The notes beneath the pieces were generated by a model. That model did no database searches, had not been told where the DNA came from, and saw nothing but the letters and a program-made list of their open reading frames with translations. The translations under genes and the position numbers were made by a program. Below, in pieces: positions 46,954 through 59,000 of a stretch of 64,000 nucleotides of DNA; position 1 is the first letter of the stretch; the number at the start of each line of letters is the position of its first letter. This stretch comes from Cryptomeria japonica (Eukaryota > Streptophyta > Pinopsida > Cupressales > Cupressaceae). The stretch covers positions 692,548,083 to 692,612,082 of the forward strand of contig NC_081412.1 in NCBI RefSeq assembly GCF_030272615.1, read 5' to 3'.

Positions 46954-47307
46954 TCACACTCTTGGGGCTAATTGAAAAGTGAGTCCAATCACTTGATCTA
47001 GTTTAGCGATCTGTCAGTAGGTACTCACAAATGCCTCAAGGGTTCGGCGGTATGACTACAAGTTTTGGTTGCCTCTCCTCAAAAAATCTACAGTCCACCT
47101 TGTAGCCTACCTTGGTCTGGCAATCTATTCAAGTCTCCACCCACTAACTCCCTCAAGCACAAGCTCTAGGTTCGATGGTCTACTTGCACTACCTCACGTT
47201 TGACAATCTGCATGAGTCTACAAGTTACCTCACCTTCCTTCCAACCAACTGGTACATAACCATGTCTTCTTTGATCAATGAGTTCACAAACCAACTTTGA
47301 TACCACT

Positions 47308-48101
47308 TGACGTAGTCAAGGTAGGGATACCCAATGAAGGACATCCCTGCCTTGCTGCCTATAACACAAAACACCATGAAAGATACTATTAACCGGTAAC
47401 AGATTACAAAATATAACTGGTAAGCAACCCTAACTAGTAGAAGAAACACAAGATATAACTAGTTACCAGAAAAATCAATCACTATATCTATTTAATGAAT
47501 TACATAAGCCTTTAGCAGCTACACATGTTGGACCGTAGCCCAGGATTACAAAACAATCCATACAACAAAAATCTAAGATCCATAGATCTTCTACTCGACA
47601 AATAGGCCTTCGGTAACACTCTGCATTATTTTGTACTGATCTGGACCTTAGTCCATCTAGAATTCAATCCCCCCAAACTAGAATCTCTCCGGAAACTACA
47701 TCTTCACTTGACGTCTTCTTCCTCCAATCTCTATCCCCTAAAATAAATCTTAAAACTTTCCCTTTATACCATCCGCAAGCAATAACAACTCGATCAAGTT
47801 GGCCAAAGACCAACCAGTTCATGATGAAATGTGTAAACGATAACATGTCAGCCTAAATCACCAATAACATCTTCAAATGCATAAAACTACACATGGTCCT
47901 CTGAGAACATCAGACAAGGCCCAAAACTACATCACTCAATGATTCACAAGCTACAGAAACCACATGCAACCCGATTCATCTTCGCTCCATACATTGCAAA
48001 ATCAACCGGTAAGAACACACCAATACCAAACCAATACTAGGATCAATGTCTCACCGCAATCAAATCCAAATGCTAATTTGAGCTACTTTGGTGCTCTTGC
48101 A
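47308..48101 (-). repeat. 5' LTR of the compact element
   Basis: On the minus strand it starts TGCAAGAGCACCAAAG and ends TTGACTACGTCA, followed by the primer site. Confidence 0.75.
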
Positions 48102-48212
48102 TAAGTAAGCATCTAAAACCACATCTAAGGATCTGATCATACTGGATCAGAATCATAGCCAGAACCAAGATGATCACCAAGACTAACCTGGATAGGTCCA
48201 TCCGAGATACAG

Positions 48213-48950
48213 TGTTGATATCAATGATAACCATAAACTAAATGCAACATATTTCCAATAGAGACATCATTTTATCATTGATCTAGTGATCCACATTTAT
48301 CTTTGGTGATCCAGTCAAGCCGACATATGACTACACGTTACATTAGCAGGAAGACTTGATGAATGATCTATTTTGTGATTGTGGATATATAAGGCCAACG
48401 TAGAAGATCTTTTTGGTGTGTGTGGTATAATTGATATGCGAGGGAGTGGTGATCAAGAATCCTTTATAGCATAGTTTCACATGTGTATTATTGATCTAGT
48501 AGTTGACTAAGACATGAAACAAAGCAAAGTTATAGAGCAGATATAGTCAGAGATTTGGCGCTTAACCGAAACTCATCTAGGCATTGTTAGATGCTATTTT
48601 GGAGTTCTTTCATTGTATTTCATCATTATAATTGATCAGTAAGGTAGTGAACCTTCTAAGGTTGTAGCCCTTATTGTAATTGAGCAGTGAGCTCTAGGCA
48701 ATGTGCCTAAATGCTTGTGCATTCCCCCTCATGTAATATTGTTTCGCTACTAGCCATAGTAGAATAATGTTGTGGATTCAAATACCACCATGGTTTTTCT
48801 CATTTGGGTTTACAAGTAAAAATTTTGGTGTTATGACTTTGTGGTTGATTGTTTTAAGTTTCTACATTTCAGTTTCATGCTTATGCTTTCAGTCATTTAT
48901 AGTTAAAGTAGAAAATCTGAAAAACCGGTAGAACACTACTAAGAGAAGTC
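48213..48950 (+). repeat. Truncated copia-type LTR fragment
   Basis: Starts TGTTGATATCAATGATAACC. It holds a TATA-like GGATATATAAGG near 48383 and the family text TACCACCATGGTTTTTCTC (near 48763). It lacks the usual LTR end. No interior follows, so it is a solo or broken LTR. Confidence 0.6.
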
Positions 48951-48965
48951 AAAGGTGGGTGGGCT

Positions 48966-49790
48966 TTTCCCTTATCCTGCAAAGTAAAACAAACATTAGA
49001 GGTGACTCGAGGGGTCAGAAAATAACTAAGGAAGGTGTTTTTCCCTTATCTCATGGGGTTAAAAGGGACATATGCTTATCTCACATGGAGAAAAGGTGAG
49101 GCGGGTCCCAACCATCATCTTCAAGCAAAGGGAAGCAAAGTAAAAAGGTCTCACAAGATAAGAGTGATAAAGGATATGAAGCATATGCTTATCCCATGAG
49201 GGACACAAATGATGTCATGGGATAAGAGAACAAAGAGAAAATGAAGGACTTTCTTATCCCACGCATTCCTGCGGGAAGAGAAAATGAAGGACTTGCTTAT
49301 CCCATGCATTCCTGCGGGATAAGAAAATAAATATAAAACAAAGAATTCTTATCCCACAAGGATAAATGGAGAGAAAGGTGGTCTCACAGGATAAGAAAAT
49401 GACAAAGGTGAGGAATTTTTTCTATTATCCCATGGGATTAAAAAAGTGCACCAAAGGCCACGTGGGATAAGCTTGTTTGGAATAAAGTATGGGCTTTCAC
49501 CTTATCCTATGGGGTGAAAGGGCCAACAAGAAGGTCACACAGGATAAGGAGGATAGAAGGAGATAAGCCAAAAGGCTTATCCTATGTAGTGATGACATTT
49601 AGGCTATCAAAGAGCAACAAGGGAAGCCTCACGGGATAAGATCCAAGTAAGAAGAGGGCTAGTCTATCTTATCTTGTGAAGTAAAATGAAGTCATCAAAG
49701 GCCTCATGGGATAAGGAAATAAGGGTAAATCAAAGAGACCCTTATCCCACTACGTGAAGTCAGGTGAAGAAAGATGTTGCAGGATAAGAA
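48966..49790. repeat. Array of CTTATCCCA / TGGGATAAG motifs
   Basis: More than twenty copies of CTTATCC(C/T) and its reverse complement (A/G)GGATAAG lie in about 825 bases. They often alternate in direction and sit within longer arms such as TCTCACAGGATAAG and CTTATCCCATG. Spacing is 20-60 bases and irregular. Some neighbours form perfect stems, for example TTATCCCATGGGATTA near 49424-49439. Two ~40-base direct repeats (GAGAAAATGAAGGACTT...) lie at 49235 and 49278. No coding frame is seen. GATAAG is the core of plant I-box sites. Confidence 0.75.
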
Positions 49791-49928
49791 AGTAAAGCAA
49801 AAGCATGCATTGATTGTCCCGCAAAGCTACAAAGGTAACAACAACAGCCCCTAAGATAAGCAAAACAAGCATAAACAAAGAAACCCTTGTTGGATATGGT
49901 TGGTCATTGTTGCTACTAAGATATGTTG

Positions 49929-51438
49929 TGTTGGCATGATTGGCATAAATGATGCGGATTAGGGATGGTGACTGAACCGATAAAGAACTATTTGTGATGA
50001 CATTGTGATGAAGAGATTGTGATTGCACGATTGGATGACTTTAATCAGTTATTTGTGTTTTCATTGATGGCAACTGGTGTTTACTATGTTGTATTTTGTG
50101 ATCTATGTCTTTTTGGTCTACCAAAATTGCCTTACTGGTATTATAGACAATGAACTGAGAATTAGGACCTTAATCGGTAAACAAGGAATGTATTGATTTG
50201 ATCGGGTGATTGGTAATGATTGAAGTGTTGCATTTTGGAATTTGAGCTTGTATCATTGTAATATGTATCTGACTAGAACCACATCATGTTTTCGTTATTG
50301 GAAATCGTGTTTATGATTTCTGTTGTATTTTAGCTAGGGTTTAAGAAGGGTTTAAGGACGGGTAAATAATTCTCTTAACCGGTAAAGATTTTTGGTTTGG
50401 CGGTGATCTACATCAAGTTCAAATGGTGGTGATGACATGGTATAAACTGTGTGAAGTGTTTGAAAGATGGTTTGGCACATTTGGAGAGAGAATTTATTGG
50501 GAATATGCAAAGACCTTAGCAGAGCGTTCTAAGGGCTTGACTTTGTATCAGACCGAGATGTGGTGATCATTCAATAGTTGTAATTTATTTGTAATTGATT
50601 GAAATGATCCATATGATGATCAATGATGATCTATAATGAGTTGTAAAAGATCTATGATGATCTATGTTGTAAGTCTTAGGGTTTTGTAACCGGTTAAGTT
50701 GAAAAGGTTATTTATGCTAGTACAGTTGATGTTTGTTATGTCGGTGGTTTTGAGAAAAGTTTGAAGCTGAACTAGAGTATGAGATCTACCAAAGAGTAGC
50801 AGATTTGGAGCTTAATTAGATTTGATCAAGTAAGCAGTAAGCTATTTTACCTTGATCATTCATTGTTATTCTCTAACAATTGCAGCAGTCAAAATCCCTT
50901 ACCGGATAGGTCCTAACAGGCTTTACACTATAAATCCCTTAACTAGGTAGCTCAACATCTAAGTGTTAAATCCTCTGCGAGGTTGATCCTAATAGGTCAA
51001 AGATCCTAACAAGGCTCAACGTCTAAATCCCTTAACTAGGTGACTCCTAATAGGGCATAATTGTAAGCTTCTAACTGAGCTAGGCTCCTAATAGGGCACA
51101 TTCTGAAAGAGTACACAATTTTTGTGGGTACCAATTCCCACCATGGTTTTTTCCTATTTGGGTTTCCACATGAAAAACATGGTGTTCATAAGGTGAATGA
51201 TTTTATGTGTTGTTATGTTTTACTTTTAGTTTATGCATATTGAGGAACACTTAATGTGTTGTTCTGATAAACCAGTTTAACAGTTGGTTATTAGTGATTA
51301 CCAGTAATGGTAAAGAGTTTATTACTAGTTTATGTTGGATTTGAAGAATTTTTATAAGTTCAAGTTTTGAGTTTAAAATTATTGTTAATATTGACTCACC
51401 CCCTCTCTCAGTATTAAATAGACCCTCTAAGATTAACA
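49929..51438 (+). repeat. 5' LTR of element F
   Basis: 1,510 bases, TGTTGGCATGATTGG to CTAAGATTAACA, followed by the primer site. Its right third contains degenerate repeats of CTTAACTAGG and TCCTAATAGGG words (about 50900-51110). Confidence 0.85.
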
Positions 51439-51440
51439 AT

Positions 51441-51452
51441 CGGTATCAGAGA
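51441..51452 (+). other. Element F primer binding site
   Basis: CGGTATCAGAGA matches the initiator tRNA-Met site with two changes, two bases after the LTR end. Confidence 0.75.
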
Positions 51453-51508
51453 ATTGGTCCTCTATGTGCAGAAAGCTTAACAGCTTGAAGGAAAGATCCT
51501 GAAGAAAG

Positions 51509-52492
51509 ATGATGAATAAGGAGGGTCCCAAGTTTACCAAGGACAAATTTCGAATATGGAAAGATCAAATGAAGATATACATTAAAGGATTGGGTGCTCA
51601 TTATTGGACTCATGTTTTAACCAAGTATGTTGGTCCTACTATCAGCCCCTTGACACTGGATGAGCTTAAAGAACAACAAGAAAACGTTCAATTCTTGGAA
51701 GCAATTGTAACTACTTTATCTGATTCTGAGTATATAGATGTTCATGGATTAGAAACTGCATTTGAGGTATGGGAGAAATTAGAATTGATTTATGGAGGAG
51801 ATGAACATGTTCAAAGAGAAAAAGAAGAAATTTTAAGAGGCAAATTTGATAACATGAAAATGGCTGATGGTGAGAACATTGCACAATCTGGTCAAAGGAT
51901 TAAAGAATTTGTAGGTGGTATTAAGAGTGCTGGAGGTAAGATTGATGATGATATTGTTGTTAGTATAATGATTAGAACTCTCCTACCAGAATATGCTATT
52001 AGAGTTTTGGCAATTCAAGAACTAAGATCTATCTCTAAAGATAAAGTCATTGTTGATCCTCTTATTGGAAAGTTGACCGCATTTGAGTTAAACAACTTTG
52101 ATAACATTATTTCAAAACCGTATGAATCTACTTTTAACGCTTCTATAACCGGTACATATGTTAGGAAAGGATGGGATATTTATCATAATCATGACTGTAG
52201 ATCTAGTCATGGTGGTAGTAGAGGTGAGGATGATAATGTAGATCATCTAATGGAACTTGAGGCACTATTGACTAAAAGATTTCCTAGAGGCACCGATAAG
52301 TATAAAGGTAAATTACCCTTGAAGTGTTTTTCCTACAATAAGATTGGACACATTGCTACAAATTGTCCTAACGGTGATAGAAAAGAAAAGTTCAGGAAAT
52401 TCAAAGGAAAAGGACAAAAACATTGCTATGTTGCAGTTGATGAAGGAGTAACTGATGAAGAATCAGAAGATGATGACAATGAGGAGATATAG
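51509..52492 (+). CDS. gag: Element F gag (uninterrupted frame)
   Basis: ATG at 51509 follows the primer site by 57 bases and opens 327 codons without a stop, the longest intact gag in the window. It starts KFRIWKDQMKIYIKGLGAHY and contains the copia gag text TAFEVWEKLELIYGG and ISIMIRTLLPEY-like helices. Near the end a zinc knuckle (52325-52366) reads CFSYNKIGHIATNC, in which the second Cys is Tyr, so zinc binding is probably impaired. An acidic tail ends at TAG. In intact elements gag packages RNA, and protease-integrase-RT follow in the same polyprotein. Here they are separated by stops. Confidence 0.8.
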   Translation: MMNKEGPKFTKDKFRIWKDQMKIYIKGLGAHYWTHVLTKYVGPTISPLTLDELKEQQENVQFLEAIVTTLSDSEYIDVHGLETAFEVWEKLELIYGGDEHVQREKEEILRGKFDNMKMADGENIAQSGQRIKEFVGGIKSAGGKIDDDIVVSIMIRTLLPEYAIRVLAIQELRSISKDKVIVDPLIGKLTAFELNNFDNIISKPYESTFNASITGTYVRKGWDIYHNHDCRSSHGGSRGEDDNVDHLMELEALLTKRFPRGTDKYKGKLPLKCFSYNKIGHIATNCPNGDRKEKFRKFKGKGQKHCYVAVDEGVTDEESEDDDNEEI

Positions 52493-53772
52493 TTTGTTTC
52501 TATGAAGGAAGATCTGATAGATAAAAAGGCATTGGTGTCTCACATGGATAGCAGTGATGAATGGATAATAGATAGTGGTTGCTCACACCACATGACTGGT
52601 GATAGAAACAAGTTCTTATCCCTTGAATAATTTGATGGCCGTGTGGTAAGATTTGGTAACAACACACCCTACATGGTTAAAGGTAAAATAAATATTTCAT
52701 TAAATGGAAAATAAATACAGATGATGTATTTTGGGTTGATGGATTAAAACATAACCTTTTGAGTGTTGGTCAATTAAATGATAAGGGATATCTTCTAGAA
52801 TTTAAAAATGGAGTGTGCAAGATTCTTGGAAGTAATGGAGAATTTATTGATATTGGAAAGTAGACAAGAGGTAATCTATTTCATTTGAATATTGATGTCA
52901 ATAGTTGTTTGGTGGCAAAGATTGAAGACAACTGGTTATGGCAAAAGAGGTTTTGTCATGTTAATTTTGACAATTTGATAAAGGTTAGTAAATCAAGTAT
53001 TGTGAGAGGTTTACCCTATCTTGTTATATGGATAATGTGCTATGTAAGGATTGTCAGATGGGTAAGATGACTTTTGTATCTTTCAAGAGTAAGTCTTTCT
53101 CTTCAGAAAATATTCTAGATTTGGTTCATATTGATCTTTGTGGTCCTATGAGGACTAAGAGCTATTTTGGTGATCGATATTTCATGATTTTCACTGATGA
53201 TTTTTCCAAGATGATATGGGTAACTTTAATAAAAGAAAGTATAAGGCATTTATTAAATTCAAAGCATTCAAAGCTTTAGTTGAGAAAGAAACCAGAAAGA
53301 ATTTAAAATGTTTGAGATCTGACTGGGGAGGAAAATTTACTTCTGATGAGTTTGTGAAGTTTTGTGATGAGCAAGGAATAAAGAGGTAGGTGTCAGCTCT
53401 GAGAACTCCACAACAGAATGGGATAGTAGAGAGAATGAATAGAACAATTGTTGAAGCTGATAGAACCATGTTGATTCAAGGTGAAGTGCTGAAAATGTTT
53501 TGGAGAGAAGCAGTTAGCATTGTTCTCTACACTTTGAACAAGGTACTTGTCAAGAGAGGTAACAACAAAACACCTTATGAATTATGGCATGGAAAGACTC
53601 CTAATGTAAGTTACTTTTAAAAAATTGGGAGTAGATGTTTCATTAAATGTGATGATTACATTGGAAAGTTTGATGCAAAGTGTGATGGAGGTATTTACAT
53701 GGTTACTCTACAAAGAGTAAGGCTTTCAAAGGTTATAATAAGAGAACAAAAAGAATCATTGAGAGTGAAAAT
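52493..53772 (+). pseudogene. Element F protease and integrase, broken
   Basis: Protease shows WIIDSGCSHHMTGD (Asp at 52571). After frame breaks, the pre-integrase zinc region reads WLWQKRFCHVNF and CKDCQMGKMT. The integrase core keeps all three acids: Asp in HIDLCGPM (53133), Asp in RSDWGGKF (53321) and Glu in GIVERMNRTI (53429). The last two are 35 residues apart, as is usual for copia. Stops and frameshifts (52628, 52712, 53280, 53387, 53618) separate the parts. Its role in intact copies is polyprotein cleavage and DNA integration. Confidence 0.85.
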
Positions 53773-55630
53773 GTGAAGGTAGATGAACTCTCTGAGAAAT
53801 CTAATAAGACCAATAGATTTCAACCTAAGAAATATGAGGAAAAACTTTTGTTCATTGAAATGGAAGTACAAAAGAATGTTGAGCAGAAAAATGCAGAAAT
53901 AGGTGCTCAACAAGTAAATGAAGAGAGTGATGAAGAAGATGAAGAACATGAAGCAGAACGAACAACACCGAAACTGGTAATACCAAGATATGTCAGACTA
54001 AATTATTCAAAAGAACAAATTAGAGGAGATAAAAATGTTGGTGTACCATCAAGAAGGAAAATCAAAGAAAACTCTTGTCTGATTTCAACTATAGAGCCTA
54101 AAATAGTAAGAGATGAGTTGAAGGATGATGATTGGATCAATACCATGAATGAGGAATTGGATCAGATAGAGAAGAATAAGACATGGACACTTTTTCCTAG
54201 ACTAAAAGACAAGAATGTGATAGACACTAAATGGGTCTTTAGAAACAAGTTGAATGGAGAAGGCAAGGTTGTGAGGAATAAAGAAAGATTGGTATGCAAA
54301 GGCTATGCATAAGAAGAAGGAGAAGACTATGGAGAAAACTTTGCACCGGTGGCAAGATTGGAAGGAGTAAGAATGTTACTTGCTTATGTTACATTTAAAG
54401 GATCTAAGCACTACCGGATGGATGTTAAACCTTCTTTTCTTAATGGCATCCTTGAGGAAGAAGTGTACACAAAACAACTAGATGGATATTCTTTAAATGA
54501 AGATAAAGATATGGTTTGCAAGTTACATAAGGCACTGTATGGATTGAAGTAGGCACCAAAGGCATGGTTTGAAATATTGCATGCACACCTGATCAAGATA
54601 GGATTCCAACATACCAATGAAGATAGTATCATATATCTTAAGACTAATGGAGATAGAGTGTTGATAGATGAAGTATTTGTAGATGATATAATTTTTAGAG
54701 GTGATGATGATTAATGTATGGCATTTTCTGAGGAGATGAAGAAAGAATTTGAGATGTCTCTTATGGTGAGATTAAGTTTTTCATTGGGTTGCAGGTCTAG
54801 CAATTGGATGGTGGAATGTTTATCCAGTCATAGTAAGTATGTAAAGGAAGTGTTGAAATTTTTTTGCATGAAGGATTGTAAACTGGTTGGTACTCCAATG
54901 GTGACAAGTTGTAAAATGTCTAAACAAGATGATTCACCCTTTGTTGATGAAAAAGGATACAAGTCCATGATTGGTAAGTTGCATTATGTTGTTCACAATA
55001 GGCCTAATATTGCACATGTTGTTTGCTTTGGTTGCTATATTTCAGAAGGATCCCAAGGAGACTCACTTGGTAGCAATGAAAAGGATATTCCGATACTTGA
55101 AAGGAACAATAGATTATGGTTTATAGTATCTTTTTAAAAATGATTTTTCTTTGGAAGTGTTTACTGATGCAAATTGCGTAGGCAATGTTGATGACTAGAA
55201 AAACACTACTAGTGGAGATTTTCTTCTTGGAGGTAGATTCATTGCTTGGACAAGTAAGAAGCAAACATGTGTATCATAGTTAACAACAAAGGCAGCGTAT
55301 GTTGTAGCATCAATGAATTGCACACATGCAATCTGGATGAGACATGTATTAGAAGGTTTTAAACTTGATATGTTTGAACCAATAACTATTTATTGTGACA
55401 ATACAAGTGCTATTAATATTTCAAAAAATCTTGTGTTACATGCAAGGACAAAGCACATAGAATTGAAATATCACTTTCTAAGGGAGAGAGTACAAGAAAA
55501 GCAAGTCATAATAGAGTATGTGACAAGCAAAGAGCAACTTGCAGACATTTTCACAAAACCATTGCCGAAGACTACCTTTGAGTACCTCAGAGGTAAATTA
55601 GGGGTCATACCCCTACATAAGAAGAACTAA
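53773..55630 (+). pseudogene. Element F RT and RNase H, broken
   Basis: RT starts after an acidic linker: WINTMNEELDQIEKNKTW, then DTKWVFRNKLNGEG, then YRMDVKPSFLNG. The active site FVDDII (54678-54692) is intact. Stops at 54310 (TAA), 54550 (TAG) and 54713 (TAA) fall where Gln or a nearby codon is expected. RNase H ends with PITIYCDNTSAINISKN and EQLADIFTKPLPKTTFEYLR (55313-55630). Frameshifts near 55080-55310 break the link. Confidence 0.85.
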
Positions 55631-55985
55631 GATGCAGGAGATGCATAAATTTAGTGGGATTACTAAATATTTTTCATGGAGAATTAATAAAATGGTGGCT
55701 ACTCTATAGGGGGAGCAACCTAGATGAGATTTGATGACCGATGATGCATATGCACCTTTAGCATTGTTGTCTACGGGGGAGAAGAAATATATTAGCCTAA
55801 AAAGGAGAAGATGTGTAACATAAAGGGGGAGAAGAAATGAAGATTTAGTTCCAAGTGAAGAAGAAATGTGAAGAACTGACAAAAGAGTGAAGTATAGCAG
55901 GGAAGTTTCAAAACTGAGCAGCTTGATTTTAGTTGAATATGTTGGAGTTTATGTTGGTGTTGCCATCAATACCAAAGGGGGATAA
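55631..55985 (+). other. Element F 3' untranslated region and polypurine tract
   Basis: Non-coding. Three G-rich tracts are present (near 55776, 55822 and 55975). The last, AAAGGGGGATAA, abuts the LTR. Confidence 0.7.
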
Positions 55986-56687
55986 TGTTGGAATGATTGT
56001 AATAACTGATGCAGATGAATAATGGTGACTGAACCAAAAAAGGACTATTTGTGATGACATCATGATGAAGAGATTGAGATTGCATGATCAGATGACTTTG
56101 ATCAGTTATATGTGTTGTGATTAATGAAAAATGATGTTTACTATGTTGTATTTTTTCATCTAATTCTTTTTGGTTTACCAGAAATTCCTTACTGGGAATT
56201 AGGACCTTAACTATTAAATGAGGAATGTTTTAATTTGATTTGGCAACTCATGATGATTGAAGTGTTGTAGTTTGGAATGTGAGCTTGTATCATTGTAATA
56301 TGTATCTATCCAGAACCACATCATGTTTTGGTTAACAGAAATCATGTTTATGATTTCTGTTGTATTTTTGCTAGGGTTTAAGAACCGGTAAAGAGTTCTC
56401 TTAACCGATAATGATTTTTGGTTTGGCAGTGATCTACAGCAAGTTCAAATGTTTGTGATGATGTGGCACAAATCACCTGAAGTGTTTGAAAGATGTTTTG
56501 GCACATTTGGAGAGAAAATTTCTTAGGAATATGCAAAGTGCTTAGCGAAGTGTTCTAAGGGTTTGACTTTGTATCAGATCGAGATGCGATGATCATTCAA
56601 CGGTTGTAATTGATTTGTAATTGATTGTAATGATCCATATGATGATCAATGATGAATTGTAATAAACTGTAAAAGATATGATGATCT
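55986..56687 (+). repeat. 3' LTR of element F, left part
   Basis: Starts TGTTGGAATGATTG and matches 49929-50650 with scattered differences. It ends at GATCT, where element G begins. GATCT (56683-56687) is the expected target duplication. Confidence 0.85.
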
Positions 56688-57148
56688 TGTTGTCATTATT
56701 AGATGAATTGATTATATGTTGCATTGATGTTTTGTCATTGATTTCAACACTAGCTATTATGGTTAGTTAGCGGCAGACAGGTTTTGGTTACCGGTAGAAG
56801 ATCATATGTTACTAGCATAAGAGACTATCTGTTGGACACTTCCGACATGTTTGGATCTATAGAATGTGATTGGTTACATGTGGTACGTGCTTCTAGAAAA
56901 TGTCTTGGTTAGATAGAATTGACTTGGTAATCAGATTCTATCATACACTCTGGTAAACCCTTACCGACATTGATCTCAATGAGGAATCTTGACAGGATGC
57001 ATAATTGGTGTTGGTGCAGCTTTTACATGGATTTCAAGATGCTGAAGATGTTCTTTGATCATGCTTCAACTTCTTGAAGAGATTGCTTTGGTATGGTGGA
57101 CCTAGAATAGGTCTAGTGCCTATCTAGGTTATGGACTGGTATCATGCT
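56688..57148 (+). repeat. Element G 5' LTR, left part
   Basis: Starts TGTTGTCATTATTAGATG and parallels 13976-14430. It is cut at ATGCT by insertion H. Confidence 0.85.
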
Positions 57149-57938
57149 TGTTAGGATTCCCATAGATACTGAGGGGGGGGTGAATCAGTATCTAACTGGT
57201 GAATTGAATTTCTTAACTTCAAACATGTAGAACATATTATAACAGTGTACAGGTATGCAAGAAATAATGCAATAAACATAAATGAAAGTAACCACATAAG
57301 AAACACACCATAACACAATGTTTTAATGAGGAAACCCGGTGTGGGAAAAACCTCAGTGGGATTTGTGACCCACAATATTCACTTACTGGCCAATAAGAGA
57401 ATATTACTTACAAGAGGGGCCTGCACATGCAGGAAGGCCAACTTCCTAGAGCTCACTGCTCAATGGGAAGTCTCACTGACTTACAATGTGGATTATAAAA
57501 ATCCAATATCTTGTACTGCTTTACAATAGCATCTATAATGCTAGATCTAGTACCGATTTCTGCTCTGTTCTTTACATAAAACCTTTAACCTATATTTCAC
57601 ATAATAGGTCTACCTAATATCTTTTTCTCATCACTTACAAAATGTCTACAATGATTTCTCTTATATATAAGAGTCATTTTACAACTTGCCAGGTTGGCTT
57701 ACAAACTTTTTACATTAATAAATAAAATATTATATATCAAAAATCCTGTTGGTCTCTATGCCGGTATGCTTCCTTTCTCTGTGCCAGTGCCGGTGGTCTA
57801 AGTACCGGTGTAGAGTCTGATCTTGCTAGTGTCGGTGTAGTGTAATGCCTTGTCAGTGCCATAGGATTGTAAGGTTGCCATCAATGAAAAAACCTTCAAT
57901 CACCCACAATGTCTCATTGGAGTGTGCATATGCCAACA
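57149..57938 (-). repeat. 3' LTR of insertion H
   Basis: On the minus strand it begins TGTTGGCATATGCACAC, has a TATA-like CTTATATATAAGAG near 57660, and ends GGGAATCCTAACA. Polypurine tract at 57939-57950. Confidence 0.8.
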
Positions 57939-58166
57939 ATCTCCCCCTTTGGCATTGATGGCAACACTCATGAGAAAATTCAAAAGTGTAACCAAAACTT
58001 TAATCCAAAAATGTTTCCAAAAATATGTTACAAAAAATATAAGAACTCTCCCTGAGTAGATAAGTCTTTTGCCGATTATTTTCTCATACTGCTACTCCCC
58101 CTTTGGCATCAATGACAAAGGCTTCAATCACCTACAATATCTCATTGGAGTGTGCATATGCCAATA
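57149..58166 (-). mobile_element. Insertion H: deletion derivative of an LTR element
   Basis: Flanked by ATGCT (57144-57148 and 58167-58171). On the minus strand it has about 62 bases of 5' LTR start (58166-58105), then about 165 bases of interior 3' end with AAAGGGGGAG tracts, then a complete 3' LTR (57938-57149). Most of the 5' LTR and all genes are gone. The join lies at a shared TCATTGATG word. Confidence 0.75.
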
Positions 58167-58171
58167 ATGCT

Positions 58172-58942
58172 AATGTGTACTCTACACGTTACCAAGATGT
58201 TTCAGGATGATTTATGGATTTATTGTTGTTGTTTTAGTCTTAAGCCAACATGGCATATCATTGTAATATGGATTTATGTAATGATCTTATTGTAATATCT
58301 TTTAGATGCCCAACCTAATTGTTTTAGGCCTTAGGGTTTGTATAAAATGATGTAAGATCTCATTGTAGATCATAGCATGGGAATGGAATAAGTGTGTGTG
58401 GTCTTGAAATACATTATCATATGCAAAGGAGAATTCATAGGTCATCGAATTGGGATTAAGGAAGAGGTCAAAGGCCTCTGGTATTGAGCTTAACCAAGAC
58501 TGTAATTAGCCATGGTAGATGCTATTTTTAGCAGTTCACTCTATTGGATTGCTATCCATTTATCCTGAGATGGTTGTAGCCTCTTTGTAGTCAGTGAGAC
58601 TCTTTTGTAATGACCAGTACGCTATAGGAAGTGTACCTTCCTGCATGTGCAGGCCCCTCATTATATCATATACTTTCTATAGAAGTATCATCTAACTATG
58701 GGTAGGCTTCCCACCATAGTTTTTCTCTTTCCAAGTTTTCCATGTACAAATCATGGTGTTATGCGGTATGGTTGCTTTGCATTGATTATCTATTTAATTG
58801 TTAAGTTGTATTATTTATCGATATCTATTTTTGCTTTACCGATACTTAATTAGGTTAAAGGTTATTAAGTGGATTAAATATTATAACATGTTAATAACTA
58901 ATTCACCCCCCCCCTCTCAGTTGTTCACCGGTTATCCTAATA
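58172..58942 (+). repeat. Element G 5' LTR, right part
   Basis: Resumes AATGTGTACTCTACACGTTACC and ends GTTATCCTAATA. It parallels 44825-45613. Confidence 0.85.
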
Positions 58943-58944
58943 AT

Positions 58945-58956
58945 TGGTATCAGAGC
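58945..58956 (+). other. Element G primer binding site
   Basis: TGGTATCAGAGC is an exact match to the plant initiator tRNA-Met site, two bases after the LTR. Confidence 0.9.
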
Positions 58957-59000
58957 TTTGGTCCTCTTTTCCAGAAGCTTAACCACTTGAGGTAGATCCT

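Larger units (their letters stand above)
46204..48101 (-). mobile_element. Compact LTR element with a 354-bp interior
   Basis: Two similar ~750-790-base direct repeats (46204-46953 and 47308-48101) flank only 354 bases. On the minus strand the right repeat ends TACGTCA. After two bases it is followed by TGGTATCAAAGT (47305-47294), a good initiator tRNA-Met-type primer site. The repeats start TGCAAGAGCAC and contain a TATA-like GGTATAAAGGGAAAG. No protein is encoded. The plan is that of TRIM elements but with unusually long LTRs. I found no clean target duplication (GTATG left, TAAGT right). Confidence 0.7.
49929..56687 (+). mobile_element. Copia element F, nearly complete
   Basis: 5' LTR (49929-51438), primer site, gag, protease, integrase, RT, RNase H, polypurine tract and the first 700 bases of a 3' LTR (55986-56687), which is cut by element G. 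All copia genes are present in standard order but carry stops and frameshifts. The five bases before the 5' LTR are TGTTG; the other duplicate is beyond the window. Confidence 0.9.

Noticed and set aside
48966-49790. CRISPR-like repeat array
   Set aside because: Motifs occur in both directions with irregular spacing and variable sequence. There is no regular repeat-spacer plan and the setting is a plant genome.
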